From: Streptococcus suis YS161
GTDB lineage: Bacteria; Bacillota; Bacilli; Lactobacillales; Streptococcaceae
Assembly: GCF_002760245.1 (NCBI RefSeq)
Contig: NZ_ASCA01000087.1
Span: forward strand, 1-64,000
Reading direction: 5' to 3'
Length of the DNA stretch: 64,000 nucleotides
A program made the translations under genes and the position numbers. Below the pieces are notes generated by a model, which saw nothing but the letters and a program-made list of their open reading frames with translations, had not been told where the DNA came from and did no database searches. Every line of letters starts with the position of its first letter. The stretch's first letter is position 1. Positions 1 through 9,415 of the stretch are shown here, piece after piece.

Positions 1-110
1 TTCTACCTTATTTCTTTGTCTCAGTCTAATTTCCAGTTTTTAAGACAGACTAGAACTTACTTTGGGAATTTAGCCTATGAATAGATATACTCTTTTTCAG
101 TAAATTTTCC

Positions 111-139
111 TTGTTTTTTTGTTTTCTATGTGGTATACT
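111..139 (+). promoter_or_regulatory. adcRCBA promoter
   Basis: A -35 TTGTTT at 111-116 is followed after 17 bp by TATACT at 134-139, with an upstream TG giving an extended -10. It lies 34 bp before the adcR start. The first 110 bases of the window hold no gene that I can support. Confidence 0.75.
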
Positions 140-150
140 TAACAAGTTAA
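139..150. promoter_or_regulatory. AdcR zinc operator
   Basis: TTAACAAGTTAA is a perfect match to the palindromic AdcR box TTAACNRGTTAA. It begins on the last base of the -10 hexamer, so bound AdcR-zinc would block transcription. This supports autoregulated, zinc-repressed expression of the downstream operon. Confidence 0.9.
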
Positions 151-172
151 TTAAAAGGTTAAGGGGATGCCT

Positions 173-616
173 ATGAATCGTATTGCATTAGAAATTGAGA
201 AGTACCTGCACGAGATTGTTTTGAGTTCGGAGAATCAATTGGAGATTTTGGTTGGTTCTTGTCAAAGCACGGTGAAGTTGACGAATACGCAGGAGCATAT
301 TTTGATGCTTATTGAAAAGGCTGCATATACTAATACTGAGATTGCTAAGGAGTTGAATGTTAGTCAGGCTGCGATCACGAAGGCTACAAAGTCATTAGTT
401 GCTCAGGGGTTATTGGTGGCGGTTAGAGATGATAAGGATGCTCGTATTGTTCGCTTTAGTTTGACTGAGGCTGCTAAGCCTATTGCTGCAGAGCATGCTC
501 ATCATCACGCGCATACCTTGGAAGCTTATGAAGAGCTTTTGGAAAATTATAGTCTCGAAGAGCAGGAGTCAATTGCTCGATTCTTAAGTGAGTTAGTGGA
601 GAAGATTAGAAAATAA
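173..616 (+). CDS. adcR: Zinc-responsive MarR-family repressor AdcR
   Basis: AdcR binds zinc and represses zinc uptake genes. The protein (147 residues from this start) has a central MarR winged helix with the recognition segment LNVSQAAITKATKSL. Zinc-ligand candidates are a Cys near residue 28, the E-H pair in TQEHILM and the His-rich stretch EHAHHHAH. An ATG at 167 also exists, but it directly abuts the AGGGG ribosome site, so the ATG at 173 with a 6-base spacing is chosen. It is the first gene of adcRCBA and ends one base before adcC. A perfect AdcR box in its own promoter indicates autoregulation. Confidence 0.93.
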   Translation: MNRIALEIEKYLHEIVLSSENQLEILVGSCQSTVKLTNTQEHILMLIEKAAYTNTEIAKELNVSQAAITKATKSLVAQGLLVAVRDDKDARIVRFSLTEAAKPIAAEHAHHHAHTLEAYEELLENYSLEEQESIARFLSELVEKIRK

Positions 617-1321
617 ATGAGATATATTACTGTGGAAGACTTGTCGTTTTACTACGACAAAGAACCGGTTTTAGAACATATTCATTATTATCTTGATAGT
701 GGGGAATTTGTGACTTTGACTGGTGAGAATGGCGCAGCCAAGACAACCCTCATTAAGGCGACTTTGGGGATATTGAAGCCCAAACAGGGGAGGGTTTCTA
801 TTGCTGAGAAGAGTATAAAAGGTAAGAAGTTGAGAATGGCCTATTTACCTCAGCAAATTGCAAGTTTTAATGCTGGTTTTCCGAGCACGGTTTACGAATT
901 TGTAAAATCAGGGCGTTACCCTCGACAAGGTTGGTTTCGTCGTTTGACAGCCCATGATGAGGAACATGTTCGGATTAGTTTGGAATCAGTTGGAATGTGG
1001 GAACATCGGGATAAGCGCTTAGGTGCTTTGAGTGGTGGGCAGAAGCAGCGTGCGGTCATTGCGCGTATGTTTGCTTCGGATCCGGATATTTTTATTCTGG
1101 ATGAACCGACAACAGGGATGGATGCAGGGACCAAGGATGCTTTTTACCAGCTCATGCATCATTCGGCTAAGAAGCATGGAAAGTCGGTTCTGATGATAAC
1201 TCATGATCCCGATGAGTTGAATAGGTATGCTGATCGAAACATTCACTTGGTTCGTGATCAGCAGTCTCCTTGGCGTTGTTTCAATGTTCATGAAGCGGAT
1301 GAGGAGGTTGCCGATGTTTGA
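617..1321 (+). CDS. adcC: Zinc ABC transporter ATP-binding protein AdcC
   Basis: This is the ATPase of the high-affinity zinc importer, acting on the inner face of the membrane with AdcB. The P-loop at residues 36-44 reads GENGAAKTT, with Ala in place of the usual Gly before Lys. I recall this variant in streptococcal AdcC proteins, so it need not mean loss of function. The LSGGQKQR signature lies near residue 138, Walker B ([10 protein letters not shown]) near 158 and the H-loop MITHDP near 192. Its ATG follows the adcR stop with no gap, and its end overlaps adcB by 8 bp, so translation of the three is probably coupled. Confidence 0.93.
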   Translation: MRYITVEDLSFYYDKEPVLEHIHYYLDSGEFVTLTGENGAAKTTLIKATLGILKPKQGRVSIAEKSIKGKKLRMAYLPQQIASFNAGFPSTVYEFVKSGRYPRQGWFRRLTAHDEEHVRISLESVGMWEHRDKRLGALSGGQKQRAVIARMFASDPDIFILDEPTTGMDAGTKDAFYQLMHHSAKKHGKSVLMITHDPDELNRYADRNIHLVRDQQSPWRCFNVHEADEEVADV

Positions 1322-2126
1322 TCTATCTGTATTTCATTATGACTTTATGCAGCGTGCTTTCCTGGCAATCATTGCGATGAGTCTGTTCTCGCCCATTTTG
1401 GGGGTCTTTTTGATACTTAGACGGCAGAGTTTGATGTCGGATACTCTTAGTCATGTTTCGTTGGCGGGGGTTGCATTTGGTTTGGTTTTGGGGATTTCGC
1501 CTACTCTTTCAACAGTACTTGTTGTAATTGTAGCGGCTGTATTTTTGGAATATTTGAGGACTATTTATAAAAACTTTATGGAAATCGGAACGGCGATCCT
1601 CATGTCGACTGGTTTGGCTATTTCGCTCATTGTCATGAATAAATCTGGTGGGAAATCAGGGCTTAGCCTGGAACAATATCTGTTTGGTTCGATAGTGACC
1701 ATTAGTCAGGAGCAGATAATTGCTTTGTTTACGATTGCTGTGATTGTCATCGTGCTGACATTGTTGTTTTTACGTCCGATGTATATTCTTACCTTTGACG
1801 AGGATACGGCATTTGTAGATGGGTTACCTGTGCGAGCTATGTCCATTGCCTTCAATGTGGTGACTGGTGTTGCCATTGCCTTAATGATTCCTGCGGCAGG
1901 TGCTTTGCTGGTTTCAACAATTATGGTTTTGCCTGCTTCTATTGCATTGCGACTTGGTAAGAGTTTTAAAGCTGTTATCTTTACTGGGATGGGCATTGGC
2001 TTTTTTGGAATGGTCATGGGGTTGCTGACTTCTTATTATGCAGAAACCCCAGCGAGTGCAAGTATTACCTTGATTTTCATTAGTATTTTCTTACTGGTGA
2101 ATGTTGTTCAAAAATTTAAAAAATAA
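1314..2126 (+). CDS. adcB: Zinc ABC transporter permease AdcB
   Basis: AdcB forms the membrane channel of the zinc importer. The 270-residue protein is of the ABC-3 (ZnuB-like) type, with about eight hydrophobic segments. An early motif [19 protein letters not shown] matches the family. A longer reading frame opens upstream inside adcC, but the ATG at 1314 has a GAGGAGG ribosome site at 1301-1307 and gives the family's usual N-terminus. It overlaps adcC by 8 bp and is 9 bp before adcA. Confidence 0.92.
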   Translation: MFDLSVFHYDFMQRAFLAIIAMSLFSPILGVFLILRRQSLMSDTLSHVSLAGVAFGLVLGISPTLSTVLVVIVAAVFLEYLRTIYKNFMEIGTAILMSTGLAISLIVMNKSGGKSGLSLEQYLFGSIVTISQEQIIALFTIAVIVIVLTLLFLRPMYILTFDEDTAFVDGLPVRAMSIAFNVVTGVAIALMIPAAGALLVSTIMVLPASIALRLGKSFKAVIFTGMGIGFFGMVMGLLTSYYAETPASASITLIFISIFLLVNVVQKFKK

Positions 2127-2135
2127 GGAGTTAAG

Positions 2136-3644
2136 ATGAAAAAAGTTGGTTTATTATTCTTGTCTGTCTCAGCTTTGCTTTTAGGTGCTTGTGGCAATAG
2201 CACAGCTTCTGAAGATGGGAAGTTGAATATTGTAACGACCTTTTATCCTGTTTATGAGTTCACCAAGCAGGTGGCAGGTGATGAGGCAAATGTTGATCTG
2301 TTGGTTAAGGCTGGGACAGAGGTTCATGGTTATGAGCCGTCAGCTAAAGATATTGCTCGTATCCAAGAGGCAGATGCTTTTGTTTATGAAAATGAAAATA
2401 TGGAAACATGGGTTCATGATGTTGAAAAATCACTTGATACAACAAAGGTTAATGTGATTAGTGCGACGGAAGGGATGCTCTTGTTACCAGGTAGTGAAGA
2501 AGGTGAGGATCACGACCATAGTGAGGAGGGGCATAGCCATGCTTATGATCCGCATGTATGGTTGTCTCCTGAGCGTGCCATCACACTTGTAGAAAATATT
2601 CGTGATAGTTTGGTAGCTAAATACCCAGAAAAGAAAGATGCTTTTGAAACAAATGCGGCAGCCTATATTGAGAAATTAGATGCTTTAGATATGAAGTATT
2701 CTGAAACATTATCTGCTGCGAAACAGAAATACTTTGTTACACAACATACTGCATTTGCATATTTGGCTTTGGACTATGGTTTGAAACAAGTTTCTATTAC
2801 AGGTGTTGCTGCAGATGAGGATCCGACTCCATCACGTCTAGCAGAATTGACAGAGTATATCAATAAATATGGTATTAAGTATATCTATTTTGAAGAAAAT
2901 GCGTCAAAATCTGTTGCAGAAACACTTGCTAAAGAGACTGGGGTTCAGTTGGACGTTCTTAATCCTCTTGAAAGTTTGACGGATGAGGATATGAAAAATG
3001 GTAAGGATTATATTTCTGTTATGGAAGATAATCTGACTGCCCTTGAAAAAACAACTTCCCAAGAAGGTTCTGAAATTTTGCCAGAAGAAGGTGCTGAGAC
3101 TGCGCAAACTGTCTATAATGGTTATTTTGAAGATAGTGCCGTAAAAGATCGTACTCTTTCAGATTATGCAGGTGAGTGGCAGTCGGTTTATCCATACTTG
3201 CTTGATGGTACACTAGATCAGGTCTGGGATTACAAGGCTAAGATCAAAGGTGGTATGACAGCTGAAGAGTACAAGGCTTATTACGATACAGGCTACAAAA
3301 CAGATGTTGATCAAATTAACATTACAGATAATACCATGGAATTTGTAGTAGGAGATAAGAAAGAAAAATTCACATATAAGTATGTGGGTTATAAGATTTT
3401 GACCTACAAAAAAGGAAATCGTGGTGTTCGTTTCTTGTTTGAAGCAACGGATGCAAATGCTGGTAACTATAAGTATGTTCAATTTAGCGACCACAATATC
3501 GCCCCTGTTAAAACAGGTCACTTCCATATCTATTTTGGTGGAGAGAGCCAAGAAAAACTCTTGGAAGAGTTGGAAAACTGGCCGACATACTACCCTGTTG
3601 GTTTGACTGGTTTGGAAATTGGTCAGGAAATGCTGGCTCACTAA
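2136..3644 (+). CDS. adcA: Zinc-binding lipoprotein AdcA (ZnuA + ZinT fusion)
   Basis: This is the surface solute-binding lipoprotein that captures zinc for AdcBC. The signal peptide ends in a lipobox LGAC near residue 20. Residues about 27-310 form the ZnuA-type cluster A-I domain, with metal-ligand histidines (EVHGYEPS, DPHVWLSP, TQHTAFAY) and a His/Asp/Glu-rich loop around 120-137. Residues about 320-502 form a ZinT (YodA) domain ending near HFHIYFGG. The 502-residue length is normal for streptococcal AdcA. It is the last gene of the operon and is followed by a terminator. Confidence 0.94.
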   Translation: MKKVGLLFLSVSALLLGACGNSTASEDGKLNIVTTFYPVYEFTKQVAGDEANVDLLVKAGTEVHGYEPSAKDIARIQEADAFVYENENMETWVHDVEKSLDTTKVNVISATEGMLLLPGSEEGEDHDHSEEGHSHAYDPHVWLSPERAITLVENIRDSLVAKYPEKKDAFETNAAAYIEKLDALDMKYSETLSAAKQKYFVTQHTAFAYLALDYGLKQVSITGVAADEDPTPSRLAELTEYINKYGIKYIYFEENASKSVAETLAKETGVQLDVLNPLESLTDEDMKNGKDYISVMEDNLTALEKTTSQEGSEILPEEGAETAQTVYNGYFEDSAVKDRTLSDYAGEWQSVYPYLLDGTLDQVWDYKAKIKGGMTAEEYKAYYDTGYKTDVDQINITDNTMEFVVGDKKEKFTYKYVGYKILTYKKGNRGVRFLFEATDANAGNYKYVQFSDHNIAPVKTGHFHIYFGGESQEKLLEELENWPTYYPVGLTGLEIGQEMLAH

Positions 3645-3653
3645 GAATAATGA

Positions 3654-3688
3654 GAAGACTGGGCAAGATGTTCAGTCTTTCTTCTTGA
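3654..3688 (+). terminator. Terminator of adcRCBA
   Basis: The stem AAGACTG (3655-3661) pairs with CAGTCTT (3673-3679), and a pyrimidine-rich TCTTCTT run follows. It overlaps the -35 box of the next promoter. Confidence 0.7.
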
Positions 3689-3713
3689 CAATTTTTGACT
3701 ACAAATGTAAACT
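3685..3713 (+). promoter_or_regulatory. copYZ promoter
   Basis: A consensus -35 TTGACA at 3685-3690 and TAAACT at 3708-3713 are separated by 17 bp. The cop box sits in the spacer and reaches the -10. Confidence 0.7.
3700..3709. promoter_or_regulatory. CopY operator (cop box)
   Basis: TACAAATGTA matches the cop box TACANNTGTA exactly and lies between the -35 and -10 of the copY promoter. It fits copper-relieved repression by CopY. Confidence 0.85.
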
Positions 3714-3746
3714 AAAGTTAGAAAATGATTGTTGGGAGGTGAATGT

Positions 3747-4193
3747 GTGGAGCAGACAATTTCTGCTGCGGAGTGGCAGGTCATGCGGGTCCTGTGGGCC
3801 CATCCTGGTGCAACTTCTCAGGAAATTATTCAGGCTTTGCAGGAAGGCTTTGATTGGCAGGCGACGACTATTAAGACACTTTTAGGGCGGCTGCGGAAGA
3901 AAAACTATTTGAGAATGGCTAAGGAAACTAGCAAGTACCACTACTATCCGCTGATCAGTGAAGAGGAACATTTGCAGGGGCAGGTGGAGCTCTTACTAGC
4001 TACCATCTGTTCCACAAAACAGGGGCAACTGGTTGAAAAACTGCTAGACACAGGGACATTTTCCCAAAAAAGCCTAGAAAATCTGGCCAGCAAAATCTCG
4101 CAGTTACAAAGGACTGCACCCGAGCAAATCGCTTGTCGGTGCTTGGCGGGGCAATGTACCTGTGGGCATCATAAAAAAGGAGAACTACGATGA
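3747..4193 (+). CDS. copY: Copper-responsive repressor CopY
   Basis: CopY represses the copper-export operon and leaves DNA when Cu(I) displaces its zinc. The 148-residue protein has an N-terminal BlaI/MecI-type winged helix (ISAAEWQVMRVLW onward). Near its C-terminus is the metal motif CRCLAGQCTC, a full CxCxxxxCxC. The GTG at 3747 is chosen because GGGAGG at 3734-3739 lies 7 bases upstream; upstream TTG codons in frame have no ribosome site. The gene overlaps copZ by 4 bp (ATGA). The usual copper ATPase gene copA is not between them. Confidence 0.92.
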   Translation: MEQTISAAEWQVMRVLWAHPGATSQEIIQALQEGFDWQATTIKTLLGRLRKKNYLRMAKETSKYHYYPLISEEEHLQGQVELLLATICSTKQGQLVEKLLDTGTFSQKSLENLASKISQLQRTAPEQIACRCLAGQCTCGHHKKGELR

Positions 4194-4399
4194 AACAAAT
4201 CTTGAAGTTGAAAAACCTGTCTTGTCAAAACTGTGTTAAACATGTGACCAATCGCCTCTTGGACTTGGATGGGGTGGAAGAGGTGAAAATCCAGCTGGAT
4301 CAGCAGTTGGCGGAGGTGGAAACCTCTGTAGCCTATGACTTGGAAGGTTATCAAGAGGCCTTGGAAGATACGGTCTATGAAGTAGAAGAGTTGGTATAA
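4190..4399 (+). CDS. copZ: Copper chaperone CopZ
   Basis: This small cytosolic heavy-metal-associated (HMA) protein of 69 residues carries Cu(I) to CopY or a copper ATPase. The metal site is LSCQNCVKHV, with Cys 12 and Cys 15, and the remainder shows the expected ferredoxin-like length. Its start overlaps the copY stop (ATGA), so the two are translationally coupled. A clear terminator follows, so copA is not downstream in this transcript either. The partner ATPase must be elsewhere in the genome or lost. Confidence 0.88.
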   Translation: MKQILKLKNLSCQNCVKHVTNRLLDLDGVEEVKIQLDQQLAEVETSVAYDLEGYQEALEDTVYEVEELV

Positions 4400-4402
4400 G
4401 CG

Positions 4403-4430
4403 AAAAAGCAGCTGTCGGGCTGCTTTTTTT
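4403..4430. terminator. Terminator after copZ
   Basis: GCAGC (4408-4412) pairs with GCTGC (4419-4423). The flanking A5 and T tract extend the stem, so it can act in both directions. It also lies just past the end of the convergent truncated HIT gene. Confidence 0.88.
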
Positions 4431-4445
4431 CATGTTTTGAAAAAT

Positions 4446-4694
4446 CTATGTAGGTCCAGTTGCACTTGTGCAAGTGAAATCTGGTCCCAAGAGTTTTTCA
4501 GTCAAAAAGACTTCCAAGTCCGATAGTTCATAGCGAACAGCAGAAGGGACTTGGCTGAGCGTGTCATAGTGTTCCTTACTAACAATCAGCAAATGTCCAG
4601 TTTGAACCGGGTCAATATCCCAGACGACCTTGAAATGTTCCGTCTGGTAGAGAATATCTTCTTCTTTGAGTTGGTGGCAAAAAATGCAGGTCAT
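4446..4694 (-). pseudogene. Truncated HIT-family nucleotide hydrolase
   Basis: The 82 residues start like a histidine-triad protein: two CxxC-type cysteines (CIFC), then the core GHLLIVSKEHYDTLSQ. HIT proteins are usually about 110-140 residues and end with the catalytic HxHxHxx motif. Here the frame leaves the family at FTCTSATGPT and stops before any His triad. Neither other minus-strand frame downstream restores it. The break lies at a small palindrome (CACTTG-TG-CAAGTG) next to the copZ terminator, so a 3' deletion seems more likely than a simple frameshift. Hydrolase activity is not expected. Confidence 0.7.
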
Positions 4695-4747
4695 GTCTTT
4701 TCTCCTAGGTTAGCAGAAAAGGAAATCACATAGGATTTCCTTGGGAA

Positions 4748-5530
4748 TTATATGTGTTTTACTCTAACTGCCATTTTTTCTTTCCGCTTCTGCCGTCTCT
4801 TTTCGAAGAAGGCTGCTCCTAGGAAAGATACGATTGGCCGTAAAATGTAGAAATAAAAGGCAAGTGTCGGATTAAAGTAAGCAAATAGGATGACGACGAT
4901 GTTGAAAAGGGCGACGGTCACCAATTGCCGTAAGTGTGCCATGGAAACAAACCGCTTTGTATATGTTGTTCCGGCAAACTTTTCTTGTAGGACAAAGTAA
5001 TTCAAAATGGATTGACAGAGATTGACTGCAATGGTCACGACCCCATAACCAACAACAGCCGTGGTGGTTATGCCTTCCATCATCCACCGAGTAAAGAGGG
5101 GAATGAGGGCCAGCGTTGCCATAAAGTTGAATTGAACAATTAAGATTTTGCTGGTTGCGTGCTCAATCTGCCCCAGAATCTTGTGATTGTCATACCAAAA
5201 ATCCGCCACGATGAAAAAGGATACAAAGAAGATGAGGATTCCAGTGAAAAAGTGATGTGTATCGACAGTGTCGCTCGGTAAAGGAATTTCCAGCAACATC
5301 ATGGTGATGATAACCCCAATCACTGCGTCGGAGAACACCTCTAGATGTTCCTTCAGGCGTTTGGCACGACGTGTCTCATCCTCACGATAGAGTTGGTCCA
5401 AAAATGCTTGACGTTCATCGGCAGACAAATGCTCTAACTCAGGATGCAAAAGACTGGCTTCCGGAGCCATTTGTTCAAAGTAGTCGTTCAAAAATTCTTG
5501 ATTTTTAGGATTTTGCTTGGTATTTTTCAT
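4748..5530 (-). CDS. TMEM175/DUF1211-type membrane channel protein
   Basis: The 260-residue integral membrane protein contains RLKEHLEVFSDAVIGVIITM around residues 58-77. This includes the FSDA signature of the TMEM175 (DUF1211) potassium-channel family, followed by LLEIPLP. About six hydrophobic segments follow a charged 57-residue cytosolic N-terminus. Bacterial members form K+-permeable tetramers, but the role in streptococci is not established, so channel function is inferred from family. It starts only 3 bp after the tyrS stop and is probably cotranscribed with it. Confidence 0.8.
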   Translation of the reverse strand: MKNTKQNPKNQEFLNDYFEQMAPEASLLHPELEHLSADERQAFLDQLYREDETRRAKRLKEHLEVFSDAVIGVIITMMLLEIPLPSDTVDTHHFFTGILIFFVSFFIVADFWYDNHKILGQIEHATSKILIVQFNFMATLALIPLFTRWMMEGITTTAVVGYGVVTIAVNLCQSILNYFVLQEKFAGTTYTKRFVSMAHLRQLVTVALFNIVVILFAYFNPTLAFYFYILRPIVSFLGAAFFEKRRQKRKEKMAVRVKHI

Positions 5531-5533
5531 CGC

Positions 5534-6790
5534 TTAATAAGTCAAAACTGAATATTTTTTCTTACCACGACGGATAACGGTTAACTCGCCGTCAATCTTG
5601 TCACTGTCAGAAAGGGTATAGTCCAAGTCCTGCACACGCTCACCGTTGACATAAATGGCACCATTTTGCACATCTTCACGAGCTTGGCGTTTTGAGTTGA
5701 CAATACCAGAGGTGACTAGGAGTTCAACGATGTTAAGGTTGTCTTCAGCCTGGACAGCGTAGTTTGGAACGTTGCTGAGGCCCTGCTTGAGTTCTTTTGC
5801 GGACAGGTTTTTGATGTTGCCTGCGAACAATTGCTCGGTGATGTTAAGGGCCTGGTTATAAGCCTCTTCACCGTGTACCAATGTCACGACTTCCTTAGCC
5901 AAAATCTTCTGAGCCAGGCGTTCATGACGGGCAGCGTCAAATTGTTTCTCGATTTCAGCAATCTCATCTAATGATAAGAAAGTAAAGATCTTCAAGAAAC
6001 GAACGGCATCATCGTCCATGACATTGAGCCAGAATTGGTACATTTCATAAGGAGAAGTCTTGTCGGCATCCAACCAAACAGCGTTGCCTTCTGACTTACC
6101 AAACTTCTTACCAGTCGAGTCGGTGATGAGGGGAACAGTCATCACGTGACCAGACTTGTCAGCCTTGCGGCGAAGCAATTCAGTACCTGCTGTCATGTTG
6201 CCCCACTGGTCAGAACCACCGATTTGTAGGGTCACATTGTGCTTGTCATTAAGCTCGTAGAAGTCATAACCCTGCATGATTTGGTAGGCAAACTCGGTGT
6301 AGGAAATCCCTGTTTCAATCCGTTTTTTCACAGAGTCCTTGCTCATCATATAGTTGACCGTGTAGTATTTACCAACATCACGAAGGAAGTCGATAAAGCT
6401 GATGCCTGAGAACCAGTCGTAGTTGTTGACCATTTCGGCCTTGTTGTCACCATTTTCAAAATCCAAGAAGCGAGAGAGTTGACCTTGAATTTTTGTCACC
6501 CAACCGTCCACGGTGTCCTTAGTTTGCAAGCTCCGCTCCGCATCCTTGAAGGAAGGGTCGCCAATCAGACCAGTTGCACCACCAACTAGGGCGTAAGGCT
6601 TGTGGCCAGCCAACTGCAAGCGACGGCTAGTTAAGATAGCAACCAAGTGCCCCAAGTGTAAACTATCTGCTGTTGGATCGTATCCTGTGTAATAAGAAAC
6701 CTGTCCTTCTGTCAATGCTTTTACCAAGGCTTCTTCGTCTGTCGTTTGAAAGACCAAGCCACGAGCTTTTAGTTCTTCAAAAATGTTCAT
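5534..6790 (-). CDS. tyrS: Tyrosyl-tRNA synthetase
   Basis: TyrS charges tRNA-Tyr with tyrosine. The class I HIGH signature is HLGH at residues 45-48, within [12 protein letters not shown], and the KMSKS equivalent is KFGKS near 231. A C-terminal S4 RNA-binding domain includes [19 protein letters not shown]. The 418-residue length is typical. AAAGGAG lies just upstream of the ATG. No T-box leader fits in the 153 bp shared with divergent pbp1b. The downstream TMEM175-like gene follows after 3 bp. Confidence 0.97.
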   Translation of the reverse strand: MNIFEELKARGLVFQTTDEEALVKALTEGQVSYYTGYDPTADSLHLGHLVAILTSRRLQLAGHKPYALVGGATGLIGDPSFKDAERSLQTKDTVDGWVTKIQGQLSRFLDFENGDNKAEMVNNYDWFSGISFIDFLRDVGKYYTVNYMMSKDSVKKRIETGISYTEFAYQIMQGYDFYELNDKHNVTLQIGGSDQWGNMTAGTELLRRKADKSGHVMTVPLITDSTGKKFGKSEGNAVWLDADKTSPYEMYQFWLNVMDDDAVRFLKIFTFLSLDEIAEIEKQFDAARHERLAQKILAKEVVTLVHGEEAYNQALNITEQLFAGNIKNLSAKELKQGLSNVPNYAVQAEDNLNIVELLVTSGIVNSKRQAREDVQNGAIYVNGERVQDLDYTLSDSDKIDGELTVIRRGKKKYSVLTY

Positions 6791-6880
6791 GTGGGCTGTC
6801 TCCTTTAGGTTTAATATACAGGACCATAAACCATTTTATATGATTTTTGGACCGAACTTCATTTTAAACAATTCCTCCCT

Positions 6881-6886
6881 ATTATA
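6881..6886 (-). promoter_or_regulatory. tyrS -10 element
   Basis: On the minus strand TGGTATAAT reads as an extended -10 about 90 bp upstream of tyrS. A good -35 is not obvious. It lies back-to-back with the pbp1b promoter. Confidence 0.6.
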
Positions 6887-6894
6887 CCACGAAA

Positions 6895-6924
6895 TTGCGG
6901 AAAATAAACAAAATTTGGTATAAT
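6895..6924 (+). promoter_or_regulatory. pbp1b promoter
   Basis: TTGCGG at 6895-6900 and TATAAT at 6919-6924 are 18 bp apart, with an extended TGG before the -10. It is 20 bp upstream of the pbp1b ATG. Confidence 0.7.
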
Positions 6925-6943
6925 GGAACGATAAGGAGTTAAT

Positions 6944-9367
6944 ATGGCGACTAAATCAGATAAGCAAGATTTTAAAAAGAAAATCAGTGCCCTAGGCTTA
7001 GGGGATGTAGCAGGAGTTTTCCTTCGGACGCTGAAATTATTATTCAATTCAGTAGCTGTCTTGGTGTTCCTATTCGGTCTTTTTGGTGCGGGCATAGGAA
7101 TTGGTTTCGTGGTTAGTCTTTTTGATGACGTTAAGATTCCCAAAACAGAGGAACTGGTAGCGAAGGTTTCAGAAGTTAGTCGGATTTCCACCGTTACCTA
7201 TTCGGATGGTAGCTTGGTGTCGGAAGTTAATTCAGATCTGCTTCGTGTACCCATTACTTCGGAAGAGGTCTCGAATTATCTAAAACAGGCTGTAATTGCG
7301 ACAGAGGATGAAACATTTGAAACCCACAATGGGGTTGTGCCTAAGGCTGTTTTGCGTGCGGCATTGGGATCAGTTGGTCTAGGTTCATCTAGCGGAGGTT
7401 CAACCTTGACGCAGCAATTGATAAAACAGCAACTTGTCGGAGATGCTCCAACCTTTACGCGTAAGGCTAATGAGATTGTTTCGGCTTTGGCATTAGAGCG
7501 GAATATGACCAAGGAAGAGATTTTGACCATTTACTTAAATGTTTCTCCATTTGGTCGAAATAATCAGGGACGAAATATTGCAGGGGTAGAAGCTGCGGCT
7601 CAGGGAATTTTTGGTAAACCAGCGAAAGACTTGACTGTTCCGCAGGCTGCTTTTATTGCAGGCTTACCGCAAAGTCCAATCGTGTATTCCCCTTATGCTT
7701 CTGATGGTACTCGTAAGGCGGATGAGGACATGGTATATGGAATCGAACGCTATCAAGATGTTCTCTTTAATATGTATCGGGCGTCATTCTTGACCAAGGA
7801 AGAATACGAAACCTACAAAGCTTACGATATTAAACAAGATTTTATTGCTCCAGCTCCTGTAATGGCGGATACGAAAGATTATCTCTACTACGAGGTCATG
7901 GAAGAAGCGCAAGAGGTTATGTTTGATTATCTGGTAAAACGCGATAAGGTTTCTGAAAATGACTTGAAAAACGATGAAACTAAGTCTTCCTATGAAGAAT
8001 TGGCTAAGCAAGAATTGAGTCAAGGTGGTTATACGATCAAGAGTACCGTTGATCAAGTAATCTATGCGGCGATGCAGTCTGTTGTGGCAAATTATGGCTC
8101 TGTTTTGGATGATGGAAACGAATATGTCGAGACAGGCAGTGTCTTAATTGATAATGCCACAGGAGCCATTTTAGGATTTGTGGGTGGTCGCGACTATGCA
8201 ACCAACCAAAATAACCATGCCTTTGATACCCTTCGTTCGCCAGCGTCAACCATCAAGCCTCTGTTGGCTTACGGTATTGCGATTGATCAAGGTTTGATAG
8301 GTTCTGCCAGCATCCTTTCCGATTATCCAACGAACTTCTCAAGTGGACAACCGATTATGTATGGTTCAGGACGTGGTACTGGTATGATGAACTTACAGAC
8401 GGCTATTGACCGTTCTGTTAACATTCCTGCTTTTTGGACCTATAAGATGATGAGAAATGCAGGTGTAGATGCCAAAGCGTACATGGATAAAATGAATTAT
8501 CATATTCCTATGTACGATATTGAAAGTGTACCGTTGGGCGGTGGTGTTGAAATTTCAGTATTGACAAATACCAATGCCTATCAAACTTTGGCAAATGGTG
8601 GCGTTTATAACAAACATTACATTGTTGAAAGCATTACTGCTTCTGATGGAACAGTAGTGTATCAGCATAAAGCAGCTCCGGTTCAGGTCTATTCTAAAGC
8701 AACTGCAAGTATTATGAACCAGCTTTTGAGACAGGTTGTCAACTCTGGTTATACTACGACGTTCAAGAGTCGATTGAGTGGTTTAAACCCACAGGCAGCC
8801 TCATCTGATTTCGTCGGTAAGACGGGAACAAGTAATGAAGTCAATGATGTGTGGCTCATGCTATCAACCCCTAGAGTAACTTTAGGTACCTGGGCTGGGA
8901 ATGATGATAACTCAGAAATGTATGTCTGGACAGGCTACCACAATAATTCACAATATGTGGCCTATATGGTTGATGCGCTTTACAATGTTAATGCGGATAT
9001 GTTCGCAGGAAAATTTGAATTAGACAGTAGTGTTATTGCTTCTAGCGTTGTTGCTTCTACAGGTCAACGTGCAGGGACGACACAGGTAAATGGGCGCCAA
9101 GTAATAGTTGGTGGTGCGATGACAACTAGTTATTGGGCTAAAAATGGTGCACCAGTAACGAGCTATAACTTCATGGTTGGGGGGACAGATAGTGACCGAG
9201 CACAGGCTTGGAATACAATTATCGGTTCCCAAACGCCAACATCAAGTAGCTCAACCCAACGAAGCAGTTCGACTCGGAGTAGAACGAGTTCTTCAGCTAA
9301 TAACACGAACCAGTCATCAGAAACGCAAACAGCAACTAGTGAGCAAGCGAATAATGATTCACCTTGA
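6944..9367 (+). CDS. pbp1b: Class A penicillin-binding protein 1B
   Basis: This is a bifunctional peptidoglycan polymerase. It has a short cytosolic N-terminus, one transmembrane segment near residues 25-60, and a GT51 glycosyltransferase domain with ATEDETFETHNG and GGSTLTQQLIKQ. The transpeptidase domain has catalytic SxxK (STIK near 435), SVN near 489 and KTGTSN near 624. The 807-residue length is typical. The last 40 or so residues are Ser/Thr/Asn/Gln-rich, a low-complexity extracellular tail. A ribosome site AAGGAG precedes the ATG. The rpoB promoter begins inside its stop codon region. Confidence 0.94.
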   Translation: MATKSDKQDFKKKISALGLGDVAGVFLRTLKLLFNSVAVLVFLFGLFGAGIGIGFVVSLFDDVKIPKTEELVAKVSEVSRISTVTYSDGSLVSEVNSDLLRVPITSEEVSNYLKQAVIATEDETFETHNGVVPKAVLRAALGSVGLGSSSGGSTLTQQLIKQQLVGDAPTFTRKANEIVSALALERNMTKEEILTIYLNVSPFGRNNQGRNIAGVEAAAQGIFGKPAKDLTVPQAAFIAGLPQSPIVYSPYASDGTRKADEDMVYGIERYQDVLFNMYRASFLTKEEYETYKAYDIKQDFIAPAPVMADTKDYLYYEVMEEAQEVMFDYLVKRDKVSENDLKNDETKSSYEELAKQELSQGGYTIKSTVDQVIYAAMQSVVANYGSVLDDGNEYVETGSVLIDNATGAILGFVGGRDYATNQNNHAFDTLRSPASTIKPLLAYGIAIDQGLIGSASILSDYPTNFSSGQPIMYGSGRGTGMMNLQTAIDRSVNIPAFWTYKMMRNAGVDAKAYMDKMNYHIPMYDIESVPLGGGVEISVLTNTNAYQTLANGGVYNKHYIVESITASDGTVVYQHKAAPVQVYSKATASIMNQLLRQVVNSGYTTTFKSRLSGLNPQAASSDFVGKTGTSNEVNDVWLMLSTPRVTLGTWAGNDDNSEMYVWTGYHNNSQYVAYMVDALYNVNADMFAGKFELDSSVIASSVVASTGQRAGTTQVNGRQVIVGGAMTTSYWAKNGAPVTSYNFMVGGTDSDRAQAWNTIIGSQTPTSSSSTQRSSSTRSRTSSSANNTNQSSETQTATSEQANNDSP

Positions 9368-9392
9368 TTTTTTCTAGTACTTGTGCTATAAT
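9364..9392 (+). promoter_or_regulatory. rpoBC promoter
   Basis: TTGATT at 9364-9369 and TATAAT at 9387-9392 are 17 bp apart, with an extended TGC. The -35 overlaps the pbp1b stop codon. Transcription from here gives a leader of about 820 nt before rpoB. Confidence 0.8.
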
Positions 9393-9415
9393 AGTGTAAA
9401 TTATTTGTCGTGTGT

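Noticed and set aside
617..1321. Inactivated AdcC because of the GAAKTT P-loop
   Set aside because: I recall the same Ala variant in functional streptococcal AdcC proteins, and all other ATPase motifs are intact.
6791..6943. T-box leader for tyrS
   Set aside because: The 153-bp gap shared with the divergent pbp1b promoter is too short, and no T-box sequence was seen.
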